From: Verrucomicrobiota bacterium
GTDB lineage: Bacteria > Verrucomicrobiota > Verrucomicrobiia > Verrucomicrobiales > Verrucomicrobiaceae
Assembly (NCBI GenBank): GCA_017301975.1
Contig: JAFLEI010000007.1
Span: forward strand, 143,664-207,663
Direction of reading: 5' to 3'
DNA length: 64,000 bases
In this document: one piece after another, positions 8,190 to 15,951 of the stretch
Numbering within the stretch: the stretch's first letter is position 1
How the letters are laid out: each line of letters begins with the position of its first letter
Notes under the pieces: generated by a model
Seen by the model: the letters and a program-made list of their open reading frames with translations, nothing else
Databases searched by the model: none
Told to the model about the DNA's origin: nothing
Program-made: the position numbers and the translations under genes

Positions 8190-9367
8190 ACAGGCCTTCC
8201 TCAAGATCCATGGCAGCCAGAGAGCAGAAGGCCAGAGGGGCTCCACTGGTGCTGCTTTTTGCACTGTTCTTCGCGGGGGGAGCGTCGGCCGAGGTTGGCC
8301 ACCCTGCTGATGCCGAGGAACCTGGACTGCCGCTGCCGCGCTGGAGTGAGCAGGAGCTCAAACGATTTCGCGACAGCCTGCCGGGGGGCGGCAGCCCCGG
8401 AGTGCTTCCGCCAAAAAGTGGCGGGTCAGCGTCTGACATCAACGAACTTATCAATACCCCCTTGTCCAGCGGCCCGCGGCTGGATCAATTTTTCAACAAA
8501 TCCGAACCCACTCTCCCCTCGCGGCTGCAGGCCGAGGACATGCGCCTCTTTCTACCGGAGGCGATTCTAGGACTGCCATCGCAAGGCGAGCCCAGCCCGG
8601 TGCAGCTGCCCACGCCGCTCGCTTCTCTCAAGGAGGTGTCTCCGGAGTTCCTCGCCGCCTGCGCGCAGAGTCTGCCCAAGGAGTACCTCATTGATCCAGA
8701 CCAGCTTGTTCCTGAAATTCAAAATCATGACATGACGCGCCTTCTTGGCTTTCACGCCCAGGACGCACGCATCAAGCTGTATGTTTTGATGCTCGGCCAC
8801 GACCAGAAGCTCCCTGGAAGCGCTGACCTGGAGAAAATCGCTTCCGGCAGCCTGCTGCAATCCGATGCCTGCCTGGTGGTTTACCCTCTGGGAGAGCCTT
8901 GGCGGACCCGCTTGTTTGTCAGCCGGTCCGTCCACAACCAAATCTCCACTGATTTCCTCAGTGAGACGATCCAGGCATGCTTGAACGAAGCTCTCCAAAC
9001 CAGCAATGTGCACGATCAGCTGCGCCGCTACACCATCCACCTTTCGACACGGCTTTTCTGGGTGCAAAAAGCACTGGTCCCGGACCGCGAGGACCTCACG
9101 GTCAAAGGCCATGCGCTGGCGGAATTCAGCTCCGAATCGAAAGCGCCAACCGTCGTTTCACCCCTCCCCACCCTCACCTCTACCCTGATTTGGGGATCAG
9201 GGAGCCTGCTAGTGCTGGGGCTGGCGGGCATCTCCTGTCGGCGAATGGTCCGCCACCTGAAGCATCAAAAGCGCCGTCGTGTGTGGATGCTGGCCGAGGC
9301 AGAAACGGTCCCCCGGCTAGGCGGAGCTTTTACGGGAGGCGGCGGAGGAATGATCCGATATGGCTGA
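8186..9367 (+). CDS. Membrane-anchored protein with divergent TPM-like domain and Gly-rich tail
   Basis: 393 residues, start overlapping the previous stop (ATGA). A signal segment (PLVLLFALFFAGGASA, about residues 20-36) is followed by a Pro-rich region. A domain at about 190-310 has TPM-like strand order (IKLYVLMLGHDQKLPGS ... DACLVVYPLGEPWRTRLFVSRSVHNQI). A membrane helix lies near 331-350 (STLIWGSGSLLVLGLAGISC), then a very basic stretch (RRMVRHLKHQKRRR) and a Gly-rich end (GGAFTGGGGG), as in YgcG-type TPM proteins. Topology would place the TPM-like domain outside the cytoplasm. The substrate and activity are unknown; the assignment to TPM is by pattern only. Confidence 0.65.
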   Translation: MNRPSSRSMAAREQKARGAPLVLLFALFFAGGASAEVGHPADAEEPGLPLPRWSEQELKRFRDSLPGGGSPGVLPPKSGGSASDINELINTPLSSGPRLDQFFNKSEPTLPSRLQAEDMRLFLPEAILGLPSQGEPSPVQLPTPLASLKEVSPEFLAACAQSLPKEYLIDPDQLVPEIQNHDMTRLLGFHAQDARIKLYVLMLGHDQKLPGSADLEKIASGSLLQSDACLVVYPLGEPWRTRLFVSRSVHNQISTDFLSETIQACLNEALQTSNVHDQLRRYTIHLSTRLFWVQKALVPDREDLTVKGHALAEFSSESKAPTVVSPLPTLTSTLIWGSGSLLVLGLAGISCRRMVRHLKHQKRRRVWMLAEAETVPRLGGAFTGGGGGMIRYG

Positions 9368-9370
9368 TTT

Positions 9371-9438
9371 TCAAGGATTCGGTTCCATTAAGATGTCAGA
9401 CAGTTTTCCAACTTCAATTTGTCAAAACCAATCCTTGA
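9371..9438. repeat. 9-bp inverted repeat with 50-base spacer
   Basis: TCAAGGATT (9371-9379) is the exact reverse complement of AATCCTTGA (9430-9438). It lies just after the stop of the preceding gene and 38 bases before the next ATG. It could be a weak terminator stem, an operator or chance; there is no T-run after it. Confidence 0.4.
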
Positions 9439-9476
9439 ATGATAATTAATGAAATTGGCCATAATAATTTAATGTA

Positions 9477-11582
9477 ATGAACCCGGACACGATCCAGTTC
9501 CAATGCGGCTTCTGCCGCACAATCCTGACGGTACCTGCGCAGATGGCGGGCGTCACAGGTCCGTGCCCGAGTTGCGGACAAACCGTCACTTCACCAACCC
9601 CTGCACCCGCAGAGTCACCGCTACAGTCTTGGTCTCCGCCCCCTGCGCCAGCCCAGGCACCTGGTCCCGCCTGGCCTCCAGCACCGCAGTCGTCCATGCT
9701 CGGCGAGATGCCAGGGGCTGGCATACCTGCCGCAAACTTCAACACGGGGCTGAACCTAAACACCGGTCTCCCACCGAAGCGCGCTCCGGGACAGCCGCCC
9801 CTCAGCAGCACGCTCAATGTCCCGGCCGGCCAGCCCCCGTGGGCGTCACCTCCCGCATCCCCACCGCCGATGTCACCTCTGGCTTCGCCTGAGATGCCAG
9901 CCGGGTTTCCCGGGAATGGACTGCCCAATCAATCACGCTTCATTCCTGGCTCACCAGCTCTGCCAAACATGACACCCATGGGCGGAGGAGGTGCGGGCGG
10001 CATGCCGGGCATGCTGCACAACCTGCAAGGCTCATCACTTCTCGGCAGAGACGTTTCCCCTGCGCCATCATCCCCCGTCACCCAGCCCCTGCATCCCGTT
10101 GGCTCCCCTTCGCTCAGCTTGGGCGGGCATGAAACGGCCTCAGCGTCACCCATGGCACCGCTTCCAGCAGGAAGGAACATCGCCAGTCTGAGAGCGCCGC
10201 GCGGAACGAATTTCATCAGGCTCGCATTCGCAGCCCTCTTTCTTCTCGGGTTCCTTGGTCTCGTTGGCTACCTGCTGAAAGACTACTTCCCAGGCCTGAT
10301 TCCCAGCCTGACTGGCCATGATGGAATCGAAGAAAGCTCCAAGGAAGATCCCGGGATTCCGCAGCTTCCTTCCACTCCCGGCACGGGAACGCCTTCCAAA
10401 CCCGCCGACGCAATCGCGGATAAGACAGATCCGCTTCCTTCTTCATCCTCAGAAAGCCGGCCCAAAACGCCCTCCGTCACGGTCGGATTTGATCCTCAGG
10501 AGCCAACGCCCCCGAAGCCGGACTCAAGCGCTGCCAAGGAGCATGTCGTCACGGCACTCGCACCCAGCCCGCCTGCGGCTGCAAACGCAGGCCCCATGGC
10601 CGCCCCGCCCGTGCCCCCTGCCCCGCAGGCATCAAGCACGCTTCTCGAAGTGCCCGGCAAGACCATGAACGCGGAGTCCGTCGGCGCCCCGGCTGCCTCG
10701 CCATCCAGTCTTTCACAACCTCACGCCATCGAGGAAGATGACGTGCCGGCCGCGGCCAAGCCTGCTGTCGAGGCGCTCAAAAAATTCCTTCTCGCCAATT
10801 CCCTCGAAGAACGGCTCAAATACACCCTCGGAGCCGAGATGATGAAGCCCCACATGGAGCGCTATTACACGCATGCGCCGGACGGCCCCATCTTGGTGGA
10901 CCGCATTCAGTTTGTCCGCATGGATCCCAATCCCGAGCTCGGCTCCGGCAAACACTGCATCCTGAGCCTGGAAAACAAAACCTGGGAGTATTCAGTTCCG
11001 GTGATGCTGGAGGAGAAGAATGACGGCTTCAAGGTGGACTGGGTCGCCTTTGTGGAATTCAAGGACCGCATGCTGGAGAAATTCTTTCAAACGTACATGA
11101 CCGGCAAGGCATGCTTCCATGTGGGAATCATCCGCCAGCATTTCTTCGAAGACGGCGTGCCCAACCTGGAGCGCAAAGATGCGTTCCGCGTCAGCCCTGC
11201 CCCGCCCAATTCCTTCCAAGCCTCGGTCTTCCTCGACAAAGATTCGCCTCTCGCCCAGGAACTGCGCACCCGCATGCCATGGGAAACCCATGTGTGGGCG
11301 GTCGTGGAACTGGAATGGAAAAAGCTCGGCTCACAGCAGTGGGTTGAGCTCAGCGCTGTCCCGCAGATGCACTGGTACTCCCTGCCCATGGTGCCCAAAG
11401 CCAGTCCACCGCCGCCAAAAACCGCTGAGGCAGATGAACTGCCGCCGGGCATTTCTAAAAATGGCAGCCGTGGCAAATCCATCACTCAACCCGGCAGCAA
11501 CATCCCGCCGCCAGGCATTCGCAAATCCGCCCCCGCCCTGCCCGACACGATCAGACGGCCCACGCTTCCCGCAGGGCGCTGA
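9477..11582 (+). CDS. Zinc-ribbon, Pro-rich single-pass membrane protein of unknown function
   Basis: 701 residues. A zinc ribbon at the N-terminus uses C10, C13, C30 and C33 (FQCGFCRTI ... GPCPSCGQT). Residues 38-240 are a low-complexity Pro/Ala/Ser/Gly region. One membrane helix lies near 246-268 (IRLAFAALFLLGFLGLVGYLL). A second Pro/Ser-rich linker leads to a folded C-terminal domain of about 220 residues (from VEALKKFLLANSLEERLKY to VELSAVPQMHWYSLP). The C-terminal domain is unfamiliar to me. The ribbon should be cytoplasmic and the C-terminal domain external. The gene ends two bases from the convergent DUF1552 gene, and an AT-rich spacer with CCATAATAATTTAATG precedes the start. Confidence 0.75.
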   Translation: MNPDTIQFQCGFCRTILTVPAQMAGVTGPCPSCGQTVTSPTPAPAESPLQSWSPPPAPAQAPGPAWPPAPQSSMLGEMPGAGIPAANFNTGLNLNTGLPPKRAPGQPPLSSTLNVPAGQPPWASPPASPPPMSPLASPEMPAGFPGNGLPNQSRFIPGSPALPNMTPMGGGGAGGMPGMLHNLQGSSLLGRDVSPAPSSPVTQPLHPVGSPSLSLGGHETASASPMAPLPAGRNIASLRAPRGTNFIRLAFAALFLLGFLGLVGYLLKDYFPGLIPSLTGHDGIEESSKEDPGIPQLPSTPGTGTPSKPADAIADKTDPLPSSSSESRPKTPSVTVGFDPQEPTPPKPDSSAAKEHVVTALAPSPPAAANAGPMAAPPVPPAPQASSTLLEVPGKTMNAESVGAPAASPSSLSQPHAIEEDDVPAAAKPAVEALKKFLLANSLEERLKYTLGAEMMKPHMERYYTHAPDGPILVDRIQFVRMDPNPELGSGKHCILSLENKTWEYSVPVMLEEKNDGFKVDWVAFVEFKDRMLEKFFQTYMTGKACFHVGIIRQHFFEDGVPNLERKDAFRVSPAPPNSFQASVFLDKDSPLAQELRTRMPWETHVWAVVELEWKKLGSQQWVELSAVPQMHWYSLPMVPKASPPPPKTAEADELPPGISKNGSRGKSITQPGSNIPPPGIRKSAPALPDTIRRPTLPAGR

Positions 11583-11584
11583 AC

Positions 11585-12949
11585 TTAGCTGACTTCCAGC
11601 TTGCCGGTGCTGTCTCCCACCTTTTCTGCAGGCACGCCGAGGCGGTCCAGCAGGGAAAGATAAAGATTTGTCATCGGAGTTTCCCCCGGCAGCACCATGC
11701 GCCGGCCCGGTGTCAGCGTACCACCCGCACGCCCTGCCAGCAGGATGGGCAGATTGTCGTGGTTGTGGCGGTTGCCATCGCCGATGCCACCGCCAAACAC
11801 GATCATCGAATTGTCCAGCAGCGTGCTGTCGCCTTCCTTCACCGATTTCATCTTGTCGAGGAAATAGCCGAACTGGCGCAGATAGAACTGGTCGATCTTG
11901 GCAATCTTGGCCAGCTTTTGCGGATCGCTCTGGTGGTGGGACAGGGAATGATGCGCGTCCGGCACCCCCAGCTCTGGGAAGCTGCGATTGCTGCCGTCAT
12001 GCGCGAGCATGAAGGTCGAGAGGCGCGTCGTGTCAGTCTGGAACGCCAGCACCATCAGGTCAAACATGGTGCGGATGTGCTCCTCGTAGGAATCCGGAAT
12101 GCCCTCCGGAATTTTCACATCCGGCATCTGTGAGGAAAACTTCTCCGCACGCTCGATGCGCAGCTCAATATCCCGCACGGCTGAAAAATATTCGTCGAGC
12201 TTGCGGCGGTCTCCCGCATTCACCTTGCCCTGCAGGCTTTTCGCCTCATCCAGCACCGTGTCGAGAATGCTTTTCTGCATCCGCTTGGCACGTGCGGCTT
12301 CCGGCCCCTTGCCCGCAGTGGCACCGAGGCCAAACATGCGCTCAAACACCAGACGCGGGTCCATCTCAGGAGCCATCGGCATCGTCTCATTTTTCCATGC
12401 CAGATTGAACTGATAGGCGCAGGAATAGCCTGAGTCACACTTGCCCGAGCTGCGCTGCCCATCGGTGCTCAGTTCCAGCGAGGGCAGCCGCGTGAGATGG
12501 CCGATTTTTTGCGCCGCGATCTGGTCCACCGAGATGCCCAGATGGATGTCCGCACCCGCCGTTTTTTTCGGCATGCATCCCGTGAGGAAAGTGGCCGTCG
12601 CGCGCGCATGGTCACCGCCGCCATTGCCGTGGCTGCGTGCGAAATCCTGCATCAGCCCCGAAACCACCATGAAATCATTGCGATGCTGCTCGATCTGCTT
12701 CAGCGAAGGCGAAAGCTGGTAGTTCACTCCTTCGCCCGTGGGCATCCATTCGTTCACGTTCACCCCGTTGGGAATGTACATCCATGCGGCACGGATGGGC
12801 TTGGCCGCCGGTTTGGATGCAGCAAAGGCACGTGCCCCGAACGATTCTAGCAAGGGCAGTGAAATCATCGATCCCAGCCCCCGCAGAACCTGGCGGCGGC
12901 TGAGCGAATGGGCGGCTAGGGACGTTTCGCGAAACTCGTTCATATACAT
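11585..12949 (-). CDS. DUF1552 family Tat-exported protein
   Basis: 454 residues from the ATG at 12949 (ATG 12943 is equally possible). A twin-arginine signal is present: SRRQVLRGLGSMISLPLLESF. The body has family phrases such as AAWMYIPNGVNVNEWMP, the RSHGNGGGDHARATATFLTG segment, and near the end MIVFGGGIGDGNRHNHDNLPILLAG. DUF1552 proteins are abundant in Planctomycetes and Verrucomicrobia, normally paired with a DUF1592/DUF1588 haem protein; no such partner is next to it here. The fold is thought to be sulfatase/alkaline-phosphatase-like; the reaction is unknown. It is divergent from the azurin gene, so they may share a control region. Confidence 0.88.
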   Translation of the reverse strand: MYMNEFRETSLAAHSLSRRQVLRGLGSMISLPLLESFGARAFAASKPAAKPIRAAWMYIPNGVNVNEWMPTGEGVNYQLSPSLKQIEQHRNDFMVVSGLMQDFARSHGNGGGDHARATATFLTGCMPKKTAGADIHLGISVDQIAAQKIGHLTRLPSLELSTDGQRSSGKCDSGYSCAYQFNLAWKNETMPMAPEMDPRLVFERMFGLGATAGKGPEAARAKRMQKSILDTVLDEAKSLQGKVNAGDRRKLDEYFSAVRDIELRIERAEKFSSQMPDVKIPEGIPDSYEEHIRTMFDLMVLAFQTDTTRLSTFMLAHDGSNRSFPELGVPDAHHSLSHHQSDPQKLAKIAKIDQFYLRQFGYFLDKMKSVKEGDSTLLDNSMIVFGGGIGDGNRHNHDNLPILLAGRAGGTLTPGRRMVLPGETPMTNLYLSLLDRLGVPAEKVGDSTGKLEVS

Positions 12950-13087
12950 GGTACTTACGCCTGAGGCGGCAGAAACTATCGTGCCACAGTGCCGCGCATT
13001 CCAGCCCGAACTGCCACGAAAGTAGTTGAAATTCCGCGACGACAAGGCCCGATTAAGCTTTCCCCGCCAATTCCCCCCAAAAAAAAC

Positions 13088-13555
13088 ATGAAGCACACCC
13101 GCCTCCTACTCCTTGCCGTCACCACCTTCGCGCTCTCCGGCCTCGCCCAGGACGCCAGCGTCGCCACCATCGAACTCAAGCCGGACTCCAAGAATCCGCT
13201 TGGGTATGACAAAACCGAGCTCAGCGTCACCGCAGGTCAGAAAGTGAAGCTCACGCTGAACAACACCGGAAGCATCGCCCCGCAGCCGCACAACTTTCTT
13301 TTGCTGAAGCCCGGCAAACTGGATGCTGTCGGTGCACTGGCGAACGCCATGCTGGCAGATCCTCAGGGCATGGCCAAAAGCTACATTCCAGATGCAGCCA
13401 AGCCTGACATCGTGGCCAACACGAAGCTCGTCATGCCGAACCAGAGCGAAACCATCGAGTTCACCGCGCCCGCCGAAGCAGGTGACTATCCCTACATGTG
13501 CACCTTCCCCGGCCACTGGATGCTGATGCGCGGTGTGATGCACGTCACCAAGTAA
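13088..13555 (+). CDS. Azurin-like cupredoxin
   Basis: 155 residues with a signal peptide (MKHTRLLLLAVTTFALSGLAQ). The cupredoxin fold is well preserved, with copper ligands in azurin order: His in QPHNFLLL, then Cys, His and Met in MCTFPGHWMLMRG. It starts with the azurin-like strand ELSVTAGQKVKLTLNN. The protein should be a periplasmic one-electron carrier. Upstream it faces the divergent DUF1552 gene across about 138 bases; downstream it is 25 bases from a small secreted-protein gene, likely the same transcript. No cytochrome oxidase or nitrite reductase is in view, so the partner is unknown. Confidence 0.9.
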   Translation: MKHTRLLLLAVTTFALSGLAQDASVATIELKPDSKNPLGYDKTELSVTAGQKVKLTLNNTGSIAPQPHNFLLLKPGKLDAVGALANAMLADPQGMAKSYIPDAAKPDIVANTKLVMPNQSETIEFTAPAEAGDYPYMCTFPGHWMLMRGVMHVTK

Positions 13556-13580
13556 TTTTTAGTCTCCACCAGCCACACTC

Positions 13581-14108
13581 ATGAAGTACCTCCTCATCCC
13601 CACGTTCATCGCCCTGATCTCACTCACTTCCGTCGTTCGTGGCGAGGAGGGCAAGCTCGAAGTCAACGGGCTCACCTTCAAGTTCGCCTCACCTTGGGCG
13701 GAAATCCAAAGCACCGGCATGTTTCGCGCAGGCACGCTGGCTGCCAAAGTGGACGGCGCCGAAAAGCCTGTTGAAGCCGTGTTTTACAGCTTCCCAGGCC
13801 CCGGCGGCGGTGGCGACACCGAAGCCAACGTCAAACGCTGGCTGGGGCAGTTTCAGGGCACTCCTGAGTCCAAGCGTGAAGAACTCGCTGCTGGAGACAA
13901 AAAGATCACCCTGGTGACAGCCACCGGCACCTACAACGACGGCCCTCCCATGGGAGCCAAAACGCCACGTGAGAACTACAGCCTCATCGCAGCGATTGTC
14001 CCAGCCGGAGAATCGAACATCTTTGTGAAACTTACCGGGCCCAAAGATGCCATCGCCAAGCTGGCGGACGATTTCAAAAAAATCGTCCTCAGCCCCTTCG
14101 CCAAGTAA
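13581..14108 (+). CDS. Small secreted protein of unknown function
   Basis: 175 residues with a signal peptide (MKYLLIPTFIALISLTSVVRG). The mature protein is about 150 residues and beta-rich: LEVNGLTFKFASPWAEI, a Gly-rich loop PGPGGGGDTEANVKRWLGQF, then ITLVTATGTYNDGPPMG and a final helix (AIAKLADDFKKIVLS). I do not recognise the family with certainty; similar proteins are annotated as hypothetical in Verrucomicrobia. The gene closely follows azurin and is followed by a strong terminator at 14146-14173, so azurin and this gene form one short operon. Confidence 0.75.
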   Translation: MKYLLIPTFIALISLTSVVRGEEGKLEVNGLTFKFASPWAEIQSTGMFRAGTLAAKVDGAEKPVEAVFYSFPGPGGGGDTEANVKRWLGQFQGTPESKREELAAGDKKITLVTATGTYNDGPPMGAKTPRENYSLIAAIVPAGESNIFVKLTGPKDAIAKLADDFKKIVLSPFAK

Positions 14109-14145
14109 CCGGGACTTCGGAAACAGATTATTTCTCACACCAAGA

Positions 14146-14173
14146 GCGGACGGGACATCCCGTCCGCTTTTTT
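14146..14173 (+). terminator. Rho-independent terminator after azurin operon
   Basis: Perfect 10-bp stem GCGGACGGGA (14146-14155) / TCCCGTCCGC (14158-14167) with a two-base gap and a run of six T at 14168-14173. Confidence 0.9.
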
Positions 14174-14259
14174 GTGCCCGTTTCCCTCGTGAAACACCTG
14201 CTGCCATCGGCCTATTTCACAGCAGCGGAGACCGCTACCCAGCGGAAACTATGCCAGAG

Positions 14260-14276
14260 TTGGCACGCGCAATGCT
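14260..14276 (+). promoter_or_regulatory. Sigma54 (RpoN) -24/-12 promoter for the first amt gene
   Basis: TTGGCACGCGCAATGCT matches the consensus TTGGCACG-N4-TTGCW with one mismatch (A for T just before TGC). The GG and GC dinucleotides have the required 12-base spacing. A transcript would begin near 14286, leaving a leader of about 28 bases before the ATG at 14314. An NtrC-type activator site was not found by eye. Confidence 0.75.
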
Positions 14277-14313
14277 GAGCACTCGGATCGGAGTTCAATC
14301 CAATCACCGACTT

Positions 14314-15777
14314 ATGCTCAAACACACACCCACACGAATCTGGAGCGGTCTTGCCATCACGGCAATGGCTGCCGTCACCTCACTCGCATTCAGCCTCGGC
14401 GAAGTCCGTGCTCAGGATGCTGCACCACCGGCTCCGGCCCCTGCCGCAGCAGCACCGGCTCCCGCTCCGGCACCGGCCCCTGCCGCAGCAGCACCGGCTG
14501 CAGCCGCGGAGGCCGCCCCAGCTGCTCCAGCCGGCCCATCGGTGGAACTCTTCACCACCAACAACCTTTGGATGATGATCGCCGCCGCCCTGGTGTTTAT
14601 CATGCATCTTGGTTTCGCCTGTGTTGAGTCCGGCCTGACCCAGTCCAAGAACACGGTGAACATCCTGTTCAAGAACACGTTGATCCCCTGCATCGGCCTC
14701 CTCACCTACGCGCTGTGCGGCTTCAATCTCATGTATCCTGGATTCGCAGACGGGGACGCCCAGTTCTGGTTTAAGTTTTCCGGCTTCGGCATCGTCCCCG
14801 GCGAAGGCGGCCTCACCTCCGCCTACAACGTGGGCTACACCTATTGGACGGACTTCCTCTTCCAGGCCATGTTCGCCGCGACTGCCGCCACCATCGTCTC
14901 CGGCGCTGTGGCCGAGCGTGTGAAACTCAGCACCTTCATGGTGTTCTCCGTTCTTTTCGTGGCGATTGCCTACCCGATCGCAGGCAGCTGGAAGTGGGGC
15001 AATGGCTGGTTGAACCGCCTCGAAACTCCTTTCTATGACTTCGCAGGCTCCACCCTCGTCCACTCCGTGGGCGGCTGGGGTGCGCTCGCTGGCATTCTGC
15101 TCCTCGGGCCACGTCTCGGCAAATACCTCCCTGGTGGCAAAACCAAGCCTATCCTTGGTCACAGCATGCCCCTGGCCACCATCGGTGTGTTCCTTCTCTG
15201 GCTCGGCTGGTTCGGGTTCAACGGCGGTTCTGTCCTTTCGGCGGATCCAGCCCTCGTTTCCCTGACCTTGGTGACCACCTGCCTCGCCGCTGCTGCTGGC
15301 GGCGTTTCCGCCGCCCTTGCCTCGGTCATCTTGCTCAAGAAGCCTGACCTCTCCATGGCCCTCAACGGCATCCTCGCCGGCCTCGTCGGCATCACCGCTG
15401 GCGCAGACCAGATGGCCGCCGCCAGCTCCATCTACATCGGCGCGATCGCCGGTGTGCTTGTGGTGGTCTCGGTTCTGTTCTTTGACAAGATCAAGATCGA
15501 CGATCCAGTGGGCGCCGTGTCCGTGCACCTTGTCTGCGGCATCTGGGGCACTCTGGCTGTCGGCATCTTCGGCGCCAAGGCTGGCATGCCTCAGCTGATG
15601 AGCCAGCTCAAAGGTGTCGCCGCCTACGGCGTGTTCACCTTCGTGTTCGCCTTCGTCCTGCTCCTGATCCTGAAGATCATCATGGGACTTCGCGTCAGCC
15701 CTGAAGAAGAAACCGAAGGTCTCGACATTGGGGAACACGGCAACGTGGCCTACCCGGACTTCCAGGCCAATCACTAA
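14314..15777 (+). CDS. amt: Ammonium transporter (Amt family), first copy
   Basis: 487 residues. The start at 14314 gives a signal peptide (MLKHTPTRIWSGLAITAMAAVTS ... VRAQ) followed by about 45 residues of Ala and Pro (APAPAAAAP repeats), then the 11-helix Amt core. Core signatures include HLGFACVESGLTQSKNT, FQAMFAATAATIVSGAVAER, the first pore His in GSTLVHSVGGWGAL and the second in VGAVSVHLVCGIWG. It conducts ammonium or ammonia across the inner membrane. The Ala/Pro linker is unusual relative to enteric Amt and would sit outside the cell membrane. A sigma54 promoter lies upstream and a terminator follows at 15816-15851. No GlnK gene is linked. Confidence 0.93.
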   Translation: MLKHTPTRIWSGLAITAMAAVTSLAFSLGEVRAQDAAPPAPAPAAAAPAPAPAPAPAAAAPAAAAEAAPAAPAGPSVELFTTNNLWMMIAAALVFIMHLGFACVESGLTQSKNTVNILFKNTLIPCIGLLTYALCGFNLMYPGFADGDAQFWFKFSGFGIVPGEGGLTSAYNVGYTYWTDFLFQAMFAATAATIVSGAVAERVKLSTFMVFSVLFVAIAYPIAGSWKWGNGWLNRLETPFYDFAGSTLVHSVGGWGALAGILLLGPRLGKYLPGGKTKPILGHSMPLATIGVFLLWLGWFGFNGGSVLSADPALVSLTLVTTCLAAAAGGVSAALASVILLKKPDLSMALNGILAGLVGITAGADQMAAASSIYIGAIAGVLVVVSVLFFDKIKIDDPVGAVSVHLVCGIWGTLAVGIFGAKAGMPQLMSQLKGVAAYGVFTFVFAFVLLLILKIIMGLRVSPEEETEGLDIGEHGNVAYPDFQANH

Positions 15778-15815
15778 TCCTGGGCCCGCCCAGAACGGTC
15801 AAATCAACTCCCAAG

Positions 15816-15851
15816 CTCCCCGGCACGCTTTGCGGCCGGGGAGTTTTTTTT
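15816..15851 (+). terminator. Rho-independent terminator after first amt
   Basis: Perfect 9-bp stem CTCCCCGGC (15816-15824) / GCCGGGGAG (15835-15843), ten-base loop, then eight T at 15844-15851. Confidence 0.92.
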
Positions 15852-15855
15852 GATA

Positions 15856-15872
15856 TTGGCACAGCATTTGCT
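15856..15872 (+). promoter_or_regulatory. Sigma54 (RpoN) -24/-12 promoter for the second amt gene
   Basis: TTGGCACAGCATTTGCT matches TTGGCACG-N4-TTGCW with a single mismatch (A at the seventh base of TGGCACG). The GG-GC spacing is exact. It begins four bases after the terminator T-run, so the second amt is a separate transcription unit. The predicted start is near 15883, giving a leader of about 70 bases to the ATG at 15952. Confidence 0.82.
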
Positions 15873-15951
15873 TAGCTCCTTTTACCCACTCTAAAGCAAC
15901 CGCTAGTCGGAGCCCAAAACGGGTAAATCACCACCAACCAAACTCTAATCC

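Noticed and set aside
14380..15774. 464-codon minus-strand frame opposite the first amt gene
   Set aside because: Mirror frame of a well-supported transporter, with a composition unlike a real protein.
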